A stretch of DNA of 64,000 nt, from assembly GCF_018221685.1 (NCBI RefSeq), contig NZ_JAGJTM010000004.1, positions 62,001 to 126,000 on the forward strand, given 5' to 3'. The stretch's first letter is position 1; each line of letters begins with the position of its first letter. Source of the DNA: Bombella apis. GTDB lineage: Bacteria; Pseudomonadota; Alphaproteobacteria; Acetobacterales; Acetobacteraceae. The notes under the pieces are model-generated. The model was not told the DNA's origin. It did not search any database and saw only the letters and a program-made list of their open reading frames with translations. Below are positions 34,830-43,009 of this stretch, in pieces. The position numbers were made by a program, and so were the translations under genes.

Positions 34830-35480
34830 TCAGTGTTTCAGCCAGCGGGCCAGACTGTTGCCGATGAGCTGCATCAGGCTGACCATGATGATGAGAACCA
34901 CCACCACCCCGAACATGACGGTGGTGTTGAAACGCTGATACCCGTAACGGATGGCAAGGTCACCCAGGCCCCCCGCCCCGATGACGCCCGCCATGGCAGA
35001 GGCCCCGACCATGGTGATGAGCGTGACCGTCACGCCGGTGACAAGTCCCGGCAGGGCCTCGGCAATCAGGACGGAGCGGATGATGGTCATGCGTGTGCCA
35101 CCCATGGCCCGGACGGCATCCACAAGGCCGGAATCAACCTCCCGCAGGGCCATTTCGGCAATGCGGGCAAAATAGGGAATCCCGGCGATGGATAGCGGCA
35201 CGATGGCCGCTTCCGTCCCCAGAGACGTCCCGGCGATGAAGCGCGTGACAGGGATGAGCAGCACCAGCAGGATGATGAATGGCACGGCACGGACGGCATC
35301 CACCACCATGCCCATCAGTCGGGCGGCAAAAGGCAGCCGGTACAGCCCCTGCGGGCCGGTGGCGATCATGAACAGGGCCAGCGGCAGTCCGAATAGGACG
35401 GAAAGGGCCGTGGAGGCCACGACCATTTCCAGCGTCTGCCATGTGGAATGGAGGATCAGCTTAAGAATGAGAGGGGACAT
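34830..35480 (-). CDS. metI: D/L-methionine ABC transporter permease
   Basis: Inner-membrane channel of the MetNIQ importer, 216 residues with five or so transmembrane helices. It carries the EAA loop that docks on the ATPase (ALREVDSGLVDAVRAMGGTR). The N-terminus, WQTLEMVVASTALSVLFGLPL, is typical. It overlaps metN by 20 bp and is the last gene of the metQ-metN-metI operon. Confidence 0.95.
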   Translation of the reverse strand: MSPLILKLILHSTWQTLEMVVASTALSVLFGLPLALFMIATGPQGLYRLPFAARLMGMVVDAVRAVPFIILLVLLIPVTRFIAGTSLGTEAAIVPLSIAGIPYFARIAEMALREVDSGLVDAVRAMGGTRMTIIRSVLIAEALPGLVTGVTVTLITMVGASAMAGVIGAGGLGDLAIRYGYQRFNTTVMFGVVVVLIIMVSLMQLIGNSLARWLKH

Positions 35481-36498
35481 ATCCCAGGACCTCCATGTTC
35501 TGCGCTGCCGTCTTCAGGTGATTCAGAGCCTGTTCCGTCCTGTCTCCTTCAAGGCTGAGGATCATGTCACCACTCAGATGGTCCCCGACGGTGGTCACGC
35601 CGCCCTGTAGCAGGGCCGTCTGCACGCCGAACCGTTCATGCAGTGCACTGAAGAGCGGCTCGCTGGCATCAGTCCCGCTGAGGACGAGCCGTACGATGGC
35701 CTTGTGTGGTCCTGCTGACGGTGTGGCAGCCATCGTCTGTGCCAGAAAGGCAGGGAGGGAGGGACGGATATCTGCCAGAAGGGTCTGGAGGGTCCGGTTG
35801 TTCTGTCCATCCCGGAGGAAGTCCAGCAGGGTTCCATCTTCGACGAGGCGGCCATGATCGAGGACCAGGATCCGCTGGGCAAAGCGGCGGACCACATCCA
35901 TCTCATGGGTGATGAGAACGATGGTCAGCCCCAGCTTCCTGTTGATGTCGGCCAGCAGGTTGAGGATGGAGCTGGTGGATTCCGGGTCCAGAGCAGAGGT
36001 GGCCTCATCGCAGAGGAGCAGCGTCGGGTTGGCTGCCAGAGCACGGGCAATGCCGACACGCTGTTTCTGCCCGCCGGAAAGCTGGGAGGGGTATTTCTTT
36101 TCAAAGCCCTTCAGCCCGACAAGCTCCAGCAGTTCCGCAATGCGGTTGGCCTGTTCTTTGCGGGGGCATCCGGCGATCTGGAGGGGCAGGGCAATGTTGC
36201 CTGCCACGGTGCGGGAAGTCAGCAGATTGAAATGCTGGAAGACCAGACCGATCTTGCGGCGGATGCGGACAAGCTGCCGCTCTGGTTGTGTGGTGAGGTC
36301 CACACCATCCAGCAGGATGTGGCCCTGCTGGGGGCGTTCCAGCGCACAGAGGCAGCGGAGCAGGGTGGACTTCCCTGCTCCAGAGCGGCCGATCAGCCCC
36401 ACGACCTCCCCCTGCTTTACCGAGAAGGAGATGTCCTGAAGAGCCGTATGCTGCCCAAAACTGTGGGTGACGTGCTGGATGTCGAGAATGGGCTTCAT
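35461..36498 (-). CDS. metN: Methionine ABC transporter ATP-binding protein
   Basis: 345 residues from the ATG at 36498. Walker A is GRSGAGKSTLLRCL, the signature LSGGQKQRVGIARAL, Walker B LLLCDEATSALDP and the switch His in ITHEMD. The C-terminal 100 residues form the ACT-like NIL domain that senses methionine and inhibits transport in known MetN proteins. The ATG sits in the metQ stop (ATGA). Confidence 0.96.
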   Translation of the reverse strand: MKPILDIQHVTHSFGQHTALQDISFSVKQGEVVGLIGRSGAGKSTLLRCLCALERPQQGHILLDGVDLTTQPERQLVRIRRKIGLVFQHFNLLTSRTVAGNIALPLQIAGCPRKEQANRIAELLELVGLKGFEKKYPSQLSGGQKQRVGIARALAANPTLLLCDEATSALDPESTSSILNLLADINRKLGLTIVLITHEMDVVRRFAQRILVLDHGRLVEDGTLLDFLRDGQNNRTLQTLLADIRPSLPAFLAQTMAATPSAGPHKAIVRLVLSGTDASEPLFSALHERFGVQTALLQGGVTTVGDHLSGDMILSLEGDRTEQALNHLKTAAQNMEVLGYVPSHS

Positions 36499-37325
36499 GG
36501 CCACGCAGGTGTGACTGTGCCGTGATAGATGTCCAGAATGAGCTTGTGGACATTCGGCTGGTGATAGCTTTCCACCAGCGGCTTGACCCATTCAGCGTTG
36601 GCATCACCCTCATTGACGGAGATGAAATTGACGTACGGGTTGTTCTTCAGCCCCTCCACGCCAATGCGTTCCTGCTCGGTGATGCCTGCCTTGCGGGCCC
36701 AGTCCATGTTGACAACGGCAGCATCCAGATCAGGCAGGGAGCGGCCAACCACACCGGCATCCAGCTCTTCGATGGAGATGTTGCGGGGGTTGTCGGTGAC
36801 ATCCAGCGCCGTGGGGAAAAGGCCGGAATCAGCAGGCAGACGGATCAGCCCCAGTGTCTCCAGCACATGGAGAGCACGACCCTCGTTGCTGGGGTCGTTG
36901 GGGATGCCAATACGGGCATTCTGCGGAATTTCGGCCACGGAGTGCCATTTGTGGGAATACAGGCCAATCGGCTGGAAGTATGTGTCGCCGACAGGGACGA
37001 TCCTGTAGCCGTGGGCCTTGATCTGGGCATCGAGGAAGGGCCGGTGCTGGAAGGCATTGGCGTCCACGTCATGCTCGGACAGGGCCTCATTGGGCGTGTT
37101 GTAGTCGGAGAATGGGATGATCTTCAGCGTCAGGCCACGCTGGGCAGCATTCTGGCTGACGAGCCGCCAGATATCCTCGTCCTCGCCAGACATGATGCCG
37201 ATTTTCAGCGTACGGCCATCGGCACGGGCGATTCCCGGATGGGCCAGGCCAAGGGCGGCAGCACCAGCCAGCCCTGCTGAAAGGCCAAGAAAACGGCGCC
37301 GGGGAAGGTGGGAAAACCGGGACAT
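36495..37325 (-). CDS. metQ: Methionine-binding periplasmic protein
   Basis: Substrate-binding component of MetNIQ, 276 residues, first gene of the operon. FSDYNTPNEALSEHDVDANAFQHRPFL (here in part) and NNPYVNFISV are NlpA/MetQ features. Its signal, PRRRFLGLSAGLAGAAALG, contains a twin-arginine-like motif and no lipobox Cys, unlike the lipid-anchored E. coli MetQ, so it is probably soluble and may be Tat-exported. AAAGG precedes the ATG. Confidence 0.94.
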   Translation of the reverse strand: MSRFSHLPRRRFLGLSAGLAGAAALGLAHPGIARADGRTLKIGIMSGEDEDIWRLVSQNAAQRGLTLKIIPFSDYNTPNEALSEHDVDANAFQHRPFLDAQIKAHGYRIVPVGDTYFQPIGLYSHKWHSVAEIPQNARIGIPNDPSNEGRALHVLETLGLIRLPADSGLFPTALDVTDNPRNISIEELDAGVVGRSLPDLDAAVVNMDWARKAGITEQERIGVEGLKNNPYVNFISVNEGDANAEWVKPLVESYHQPNVHKLILDIYHGTVTPAWP

Positions 37326-37472
37326 GGTGGTACCTTTCAACATTAAGGGGTGGATCAGTACGGTATCATGGACAGTTCCACAGAGGTGGAAAAGTCTTGC
37401 CAAGGCTGCACCATTACATCCCGCTTGTGCGGAATGATTTTTCTGGCCGGGGAAGGCCGTGCGTAGAGAGTG

Positions 37473-37500
37473 TTTTTAGCGGGTCGCTCTATTCTGTCAA
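37473..37500 (-). promoter_or_regulatory. Candidate metQNI promoter
   Basis: On the minus strand a perfect TTGACA, a 16-nt spacer and TAAAAA. Confidence 0.6.
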
Positions 37501-37598
37501 GGTAAAGAGATGACCATATGAACAGTTAATGATAAAGGAATATAAAGCCTGATGAATATGTGCGGGACTTTATGAAAGGCCTTTCACCGTGTCTGTTC

Positions 37599-37620
37599 GG
37601 GGGCAGGTGTTCCTGCCCCC
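37599..37620 (-). terminator. Hairpin after the YWTD gene
   Basis: GGGGGCAGG/CCTGCCCCC with a 4-nt loop, 12 bp past the stop codon. There is no U tract, so termination may depend on Rho. Confidence 0.6.
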
Positions 37621-37631
37621 TGTAGAGGAGG

Positions 37632-38519
37632 TCAGTCTTCCTGTACCACCAAACAGAGACCTGTTGTTGGTGCCTGTTTGGTGATGAGTCTGGCCTGTCC
37701 GGTTTCGAGAATGACTTCCCGGATGGATCCGCCAAGGTCACTGACAAAGGCCAGGGTACCTTCGGCATCGACCGCCAGACCGATGGCCTCATCCAGGTCC
37801 CGCAGGATGACCTGCTGGTCATGCAGCCCGTGTTCATCCACCCGGGCGACATTGAGGCTGTTGCCATCGGGCGCAGCGCCACGGTCCGTCCACCAGAGCT
37901 TGCCCAGAGCAGGCGAGACATGTAGGTCGATCGGCTCTGGCAGATGGTCGGCCAGAAGCTCGATGTCATGACGGTCTGCGGGGTCCGTACCGGCAGGGAG
38001 GTCCAGAGACATGCGGAAAATGCGGCCACGCCCCCCTTTGGGAGGGCCTTTCTGCGACCAGTAGAGATGGCCGTTGCTGGTATCAAGGGTGATGCCTACA
38101 CAGTGGCGTGTGGCATCCTTCATGTGCTCCGGGTAGGTGCCGGTCTGAAGAAGCACCTCCACGTCGGAGCCATCACGGCGGCACCGCATGATGCGCATTC
38201 CTTCACGGTCGCACCAGTAGAGATGCTCGCCTCCCGGGGTGGATGTCAGCTGTTTGGGGGTGACGACCAGTCCGTTGGCCACAAGCACCTTGTGGTCGCT
38301 GCCATCCAGTCGGGCGGATTCGATGGTGCCATCGGCATCACTGGGGTTGGCGCCCATGTTCGTCCAGTATATCCGGCCTTCCGTGGGGTCGATCCACACC
38401 CCGTCCGGGCAGCCCCAGCCGATGTCGATATGGGACAGTGGGCAGCCATCCTGTACGGAGAGGGCAGTGATCCGGGCAGGTTCGATCTCGAGTGAATGAA
38501 GAATGATGTTTCGGGTCAT
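37632..38519 (-). CDS. YWTD (LDL-receptor class B type) beta-propeller protein
   Basis: 295 residues with no signal peptide. It has repeated propeller blades with the YWTD-like element: GRIYWTNMG, EHLYWCDREG, GHLYWSQKGPP and GKLWWTDRG, each preceded by an I-D/L-D strand, giving about six blades. This is the bacterial low-density-lipoprotein-receptor-like propeller, for which no enzymatic role is established. The start codon overlaps the stop of the hydroxyacyl-CoA dehydrogenase (ATGA), so the two products are co-translated and may share a pathway or bind the same metabolite. Confidence 0.8.
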   Translation of the reverse strand: MTRNIILHSLEIEPARITALSVQDGCPLSHIDIGWGCPDGVWIDPTEGRIYWTNMGANPSDADGTIESARLDGSDHKVLVANGLVVTPKQLTSTPGGEHLYWCDREGMRIMRCRRDGSDVEVLLQTGTYPEHMKDATRHCVGITLDTSNGHLYWSQKGPPKGGRGRIFRMSLDLPAGTDPADRHDIELLADHLPEPIDLHVSPALGKLWWTDRGAAPDGNSLNVARVDEHGLHDQQVILRDLDEAIGLAVDAEGTLAFVSDLGGSIREVILETGQARLITKQAPTTGLCLVVQED

Positions 38520-39388
38520 GAGGTGGCCTTGCTGTAATCATAGAAACCACGCCCGCTTTTCACGCCCAGCCTGTGTTCGGCAATCATCCTGCGGAGCAGC
38601 GTGCGGGGCGCTTCGGGCAGGTGGGGGAAGGCTGCGGCATAATGTTCCTCGATCTGGAGGACGATATCGAGTCCGACCTGGTCCATGAGGCGGAATGGCC
38701 CGGCAGTCGTGCCCTGTGTCTCGCAGTAGAGGCGGTCTATGGTTTCGGGGTCGGCCACACCTTCTGCGGCGACACAGAGGGCCTCACGCTTGATGGCGGC
38801 CCAGATGCGGTTCTCGATGAATCCGATGCTCTCTTTCCGGGCAATGTAGGGGGACAGTCCCACCTCGCTGAAATAGCGGGCCAGATCCTCCATGAGGGCC
38901 GTGTCAGTCTCTCCACAGGACATGAGTTCCACGGCCCGTTTTTCAGGTGGCATCATGAAGTGGGTGTTGAGGACCCGGTTCTTCTTCGTCACCTTGCCGA
39001 CGATCTGGCTGGAAGGGAATGAGGAGGAGTTGGTGGCGAGGATGGCATCGGCAGGTGCCAGCTGGTCCAGCTGGCCAAAGATGTCCGTCTTGAGGTCCTG
39101 CTTTTCAGGCAGGGCCTCGATGACAAGCCAGGCGTCTTTCACGGCGTCTTCCAGTGTGGTGGCGATGTCCACATGGCCGGCTTTTCCACCTTCGACAGAG
39201 GCGACAACGTCAGGCAGGTGCTGCCCGACATAGGCGATGGCCTTCCGGGTGGTTTCTTCCTGCCTGTCAAAAAGGCGGACGGTGCCGCCGCGTGTTGCCA
39301 GCATCAGGGCGATACGGGAGCCCATCGTGCCAGCGCCAAGGATGGCGGCAGGGCGTTCAGGCACCTTTTCCGTCAGAAAATCTGCCAT
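38516..39388 (-). CDS. 3-hydroxyacyl-CoA dehydrogenase family protein
   Basis: 290 residues. The NAD-binding motif is ILGAGTMGSRIALMLA near the N-terminus. The catalytic region has ATNSSSFPSSQI and NTHFMMPPEKRAVELM (the His of the His-Glu pair), and the C-terminal dimer domain has GFIENRIWAAIKREAL and GVKSGRGFYDYS. The family includes 3-hydroxybutyryl-CoA dehydrogenases and carnitine/L-gulonate dehydrogenases. There is no other beta-oxidation gene nearby, so a different hydroxy-acid substrate is plausible. It is the first gene of the pair with the YWTD protein. Confidence 0.85.
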   Translation of the reverse strand: MADFLTEKVPERPAAILGAGTMGSRIALMLATRGGTVRLFDRQEETTRKAIAYVGQHLPDVVASVEGGKAGHVDIATTLEDAVKDAWLVIEALPEKQDLKTDIFGQLDQLAPADAILATNSSSFPSSQIVGKVTKKNRVLNTHFMMPPEKRAVELMSCGETDTALMEDLARYFSEVGLSPYIARKESIGFIENRIWAAIKREALCVAAEGVADPETIDRLYCETQGTTAGPFRLMDQVGLDIVLQIEEHYAAAFPHLPEAPRTLLRRMIAEHRLGVKSGRGFYDYSKATS

Positions 39389-39564
39389 GGCATGTTCCTT
39401 TGCTGAAAGGGGCGGGCGGGGGCCAGACCTCACGGCTCATCTTATTGAATGAATGGCTAACATTTACTTTATCATTACGTGTCGCCTGCTGCGATCATCT
39501 TTGGATAACGGAGACGTCATCTGGCAGGCCATGCTCCTTGTGGCGTGGCCTGCCGGGCTCATGG

Positions 39565-39852
39565 TCAGCGGGTCTCTGTCAGTTCGGGGGCAAGTTGCGC
39601 CGTTCTGAACTCGGTGAAGTCGTATTGCCCCACGCCAGAGGTGATGAAAGGGTCTTCCGCCAGAAGGGTTTCAATTTCCTCTCTGGTGATCCCATCCCGG
39701 ACAATGAGAATGCCCCCATCCCCCGATAGTTTGGGGCCGGATGCCAGCAGGATGCGCCGCTCGAAAAGCGTTGCAAGGAAGGCACGGTGTGCAGGGCGTT
39801 GGGCCTGAACCTCATCCGGGGAGGCGAGATAGGACACTGAGGCGATGATCAT
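39565..39852 (-). CDS. YciI family protein
   Basis: 95 residues, a ferredoxin-like alpha/beta barrel dimer. HRAFLATLFERRILLASGP and GGILIVRDGITREEIETLLAEDPF carry the conserved His and Asp of the YciI fold. It may be a small-molecule dehydratase or hydrolase, but function in the family is mostly unknown. It lies 130 bp or more from its neighbours and appears to be its own unit. Confidence 0.85.
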   Translation of the reverse strand: MIIASVSYLASPDEVQAQRPAHRAFLATLFERRILLASGPKLSGDGGILIVRDGITREEIETLLAEDPFITSGVGQYDFTEFRTAQLAPELTETR

Positions 39853-40061
39853 GGCAGATACTCTTTTGATTCATGGTGCCGTTTTGGGGGAGAGGAGCCC
39901 CCGGGGCGGGTGGAAGTTCCGGTTTTCTGGCAGTGTCATTCCAGCGGACAGAATAACACTTTCATAATAATGGCATTTTTTTCAGGGATGAAGGAGATGG
40001 TTTTCCGTACTGGGAACCCACTGTTTTTGCAGTCATACCCGTATTGCATGGAGGAATAGCC

Positions 40062-40229
40062 ATGATTCGTATTCTGATCGCCTTTTTCGTCCCCTGGCTG
40101 ACGTTCTTTACCATTGGCCGTCCGATTGCAGGGATCATCTGCCTGGTGTTGCAGGTCACCCTTCTGGGCTGGATTCCGGCAACCATCTGGGCGCTTCTGG
40201 CTCTGCGCTCCTATGATGAGGCTCGTTGA
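40062..40229 (+). CDS. Pmp3/YqaE-type small membrane protein
   Basis: 55 residues: two transmembrane helices (ILIAFFVPWLTFFTIG and GIICLVLQVTLLGWIPATIW) joined by the conserved RPIAG-type turn. The start follows a strong GGAGGA. Members are proteolipids linked to cation stress and membrane potential. It is monocistronic with its own terminator. Confidence 0.92.
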   Translation: MIRILIAFFVPWLTFFTIGRPIAGIICLVLQVTLLGWIPATIWALLALRSYDEAR

Positions 40230-40246
40230 GCTTTCAGTCTGGCCGG

Positions 40247-40280
40247 AAAAAAGCCCCTGTCCGTAAAGGCAGGGGCTTTT
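40247..40280. terminator. Intrinsic terminator after the Pmp3-type gene
   Basis: AAAAGCCCCTG-TCCGTAAAGG-CAGGGGCTTTT, almost identical to the terminator at 20447. Confidence 0.92.
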
Positions 40281-40335
40281 CTGTATCAGCCCCCTTTGCC
40301 TGTCATGGCGGAAGGGGGGGAAGGGCAGAGGCCGG

Positions 40336-42798
40336 TCAGGCCTTGTTCTGCCCGGTGGTTGTATCGGGCACGCCCCTGCTGTTGATGAAATGTTCCAGCG
40401 CCGGGCCCTGGATGTCCACCACATCACGGGGGTACTGGATACCCGCCTGTTCGAACCGTTTTTTCATGCGGCGGTTGAATTCCCATTCCACCGTCCAGCG
40501 TCCGGCATTCGTGGTGGGATAGACACCCTTCACGGAGACGGAGGATGTGCCGATGGCAGACACGCCCCAAAGGTCGAAATCTGCCAGGATGAGGTCTCTG
40601 TAGGCCTCTTCATTCCGCATTTCCTTGCCAATTTCCACAAGGATGGCAGCGACCTGGTCCGTATCGCTGTCGATGTCCACCGTGGCGAGAATCATTGCAC
40701 GGGAGAAGTCACGGTTGTAGTTGGTCACCTGGCTGAGCGAGCTGAACGAGAAAATGTTCATCGACCCGTCATTGGCCCGGACATGAACGGAGCGCAGGGA
40801 GAGCCGTTCGATCACGCCATAGGTGCCGTTCAGCGTTACGGAGTCGCCGACAGTCAGGGCATTTTCCAGCAGGAGGAAAATTCCGCTGATGAAGTCCTGC
40901 ACCAGCTTCTGGGAGCCGAAACCCAGCGCCACACCAAAGATGGAAGCACTGGCGATGAGCGGGCCTGTATCAATTCCAAGCTGGGAGAGGACCGTCAGCC
41001 CGATGATGACAGCCAGAACCAGCAGGAACAGGATGCGGAACATCGGTGTCAGTGTCTGCAGGCGGGCAATGCGGATCTGCACATCCCGGCTGTCCTGTTC
41101 GCCCAGACGGCGGATATGATGCTCGATGGTCACATTGGCGACCTCCCAAGCCAGAATCCCGATGACCAGAGCTACCAGAATGGTCAAGGCTGCCTGGAAG
41201 ATGCGGGGACCAAGCGTGTCATGGCCGAGCAGGATGTAAACCGGTGCGCCCCACGCCAGAGCAAGGGCCAGAATGGTCAGGACGGCCATGACGAGACGGA
41301 TGACCGTCGTGGCAGCCGGGTAGTAACGGCGGATGCGGAACAGCGTTTCTTCATTGAGATTCCAGCTGTCCAGTGCCCGCATGAAGCGCTCCAGTCCGCC
41401 ATAGGCCAGAATGCTGACAATGCGGACAGCTACCAGCGCCACCAGGGTACGGACGAATATCTGGAGGATGAGCTGGTATCCGCCATCAATGTCGGCTGCC
41501 CAGACAAGCCACAGGGCGAAGTCGAAGAACAGGGCCACAATCCACCAGCTGCCGGAGACCAGCGCCATGATGGACTGGAGGCGGCGGTTGGCTGCACCGA
41601 TATGCTGGCAGGCATGCTGCACCCGCTTGCGGGAGCGGATGATCATGACGGCGAGGAAGAGGTGGACGGCCAGCAGCAGGAGCTTCTGGAGACCGCTGGA
41701 AACAGCCATAGGCATGGCCATGGCGTGCAGCATGGCCAGCAGTGAGAAGCCCCAGGCCAGAATGACACCAATCTGGCGGAAATAGCGGAAGATGAAGGTT
41801 GAGGAACTGTCCCGCAGGATGCTCAGCCGCAGCCATGGGGTCTGTGGGGCGAGGAAGATGCGCAGGACCAGGGTCCACACGCCCAGCCCGATGCCGATCA
41901 GCCAGGAGATGCTCCAGATTGCATGGGCCGCTTCGGTGGAAGGGGCAGGGTCCAGCACGCCCATCAGCAGGGCGATCAGGGGAAAGGTGCAGATGGTGAT
42001 CAGCTCCAGCAGGGCGCAGGCCAGCGTATAGGGAGCGCGGCGCAGGCAGAGCATGAGCTGTGTCAGTGCCCCCTGATGGCGGAGACTGTCCTCAAGGCTG
42101 GCCTGGGTGGCGGCGGCCTCCTCTTTGGTCTGCTCATTATGGGTGGCTGCCGTGCGGGCTGTATCCGTGGCGGCTTCCGTTGCTTCGGCACGGGTCTTGT
42201 GCAGTTTTTCAGCTTCCTGCTGGAAAACCATGTGGTCGTGCTTTTTCGCCATGCTGCTGATGCGCCGGTAGAGAGGGCGCAGGATGATGCGCACGCCGAA
42301 GAAAAGCAGGTAGCTGCACACCAGCATGATGACCACACGCAGGGCGATGTGGCCGACACGGGCCTGTAGGGCCGGGTCATGCACAAGGGCCTGAACCCAC
42401 GGGGCAATGGCGCCGAAATCGATGATGCTCTGATGCAGGATGTGCAGCTGCTGGAGGGCACGGTCACCGAAAAGGGCAATGTTTTCCCGGGCCAGATCAA
42501 TGACGGAGGCATGTTTCGCCTGTGGCGCGGCCTGGGTCAGGTTCTGGAGGGTCGTCAGGAATTTCTGACGCTGGGCATCATCGCTCAGGACAGAAATGAG
42601 CTGGCGGGCCTGGTCAGCGGAGAGACCTGTCGTGGTGGCTGGTGCCGGGGCGTCTGCGGCCAGTGCCCGGGCGGGCAGGGACCCGAACAGGGCCAGACAG
42701 GCCACCAGCAGGGCTGGCAACAGGCTGCGTACGAACAGACCGGTAAAATGCCGGTACGGAGCGGCCCCCGTGTTGGGGTGCGGTATTCTGTCAGTCAT
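40336..42798 (-). CDS. Large MscS-family mechanosensitive channel
   Basis: 820 residues from the ATG at 42798 (GGAG lies 12 nt upstream; the ATG at 42810 is too close to it). A signal peptide ends near ARALA, and about 200 residues of periplasmic/helical region with a Lys/Glu/Ala coiled coil (QQEAEKLHKTRAEATEAA) follow. Multiple transmembrane helices come next, and then the MscS core with the pore helix ASASIFGVALGFGSQKLVQDF and ENALTVGDSVTLNGTYGVIERL. The C-terminal soluble domain ends at FINSRGVPDTTTG. It protects against hypo-osmotic shock. Confidence 0.93.
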   Translation of the reverse strand: MTDRIPHPNTGAAPYRHFTGLFVRSLLPALLVACLALFGSLPARALAADAPAPATTTGLSADQARQLISVLSDDAQRQKFLTTLQNLTQAAPQAKHASVIDLARENIALFGDRALQQLHILHQSIIDFGAIAPWVQALVHDPALQARVGHIALRVVIMLVCSYLLFFGVRIILRPLYRRISSMAKKHDHMVFQQEAEKLHKTRAEATEAATDTARTAATHNEQTKEEAAATQASLEDSLRHQGALTQLMLCLRRAPYTLACALLELITICTFPLIALLMGVLDPAPSTEAAHAIWSISWLIGIGLGVWTLVLRIFLAPQTPWLRLSILRDSSSTFIFRYFRQIGVILAWGFSLLAMLHAMAMPMAVSSGLQKLLLLAVHLFLAVMIIRSRKRVQHACQHIGAANRRLQSIMALVSGSWWIVALFFDFALWLVWAADIDGGYQLILQIFVRTLVALVAVRIVSILAYGGLERFMRALDSWNLNEETLFRIRRYYPAATTVIRLVMAVLTILALALAWGAPVYILLGHDTLGPRIFQAALTILVALVIGILAWEVANVTIEHHIRRLGEQDSRDVQIRIARLQTLTPMFRILFLLVLAVIIGLTVLSQLGIDTGPLIASASIFGVALGFGSQKLVQDFISGIFLLLENALTVGDSVTLNGTYGVIERLSLRSVHVRANDGSMNIFSFSSLSQVTNYNRDFSRAMILATVDIDSDTDQVAAILVEIGKEMRNEEAYRDLILADFDLWGVSAIGTSSVSVKGVYPTTNAGRWTVEWEFNRRMKKRFEQAGIQYPRDVVDIQGPALEHFINSRGVPDTTTGQNKA

Positions 42799-43009
42799 GT
42801 AGATACGCATCTCCTTTTTTGGTGTGAGGCGGCAGCATGCCTTCTGTCCGGGCCGTTTTCGCAGAACAGTGTCAGGATTTTAAGGCACGCTCTGGTGAAA
42901 GGAGGATTAATTTTCTGAAATCCCCTGTTTCAGGCAGGAGGGGTACCGCCATCCCGTCCCGGTATCGGAGATGGAATGGCGGAGTATGCAAGGCCTTATG
43001 GCCCGTTTT

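Larger units (their letters stand above)
37326..37631. other. Control region upstream of metQ
   Basis: 306 bp. On the minus strand it holds the promoter candidate at 37473-37500 and a leader of about 140 nt with TTCCAC-GTGGAA (37376-37391) and CCGC-GCGG hairpins. Nearer the YWTD gene lie a 12-bp palindrome GAAAGGCCTTTC (37574-37585) and the hairpin at 37599-37620. No ORF seen. Confidence 0.55.

Noticed and set aside
37326..37480. SAM riboswitch before metQ because of a GCTAAAA string
   Set aside because: The string is part of the promoter -10 region, and the expected flanking pseudoknot is not visible.
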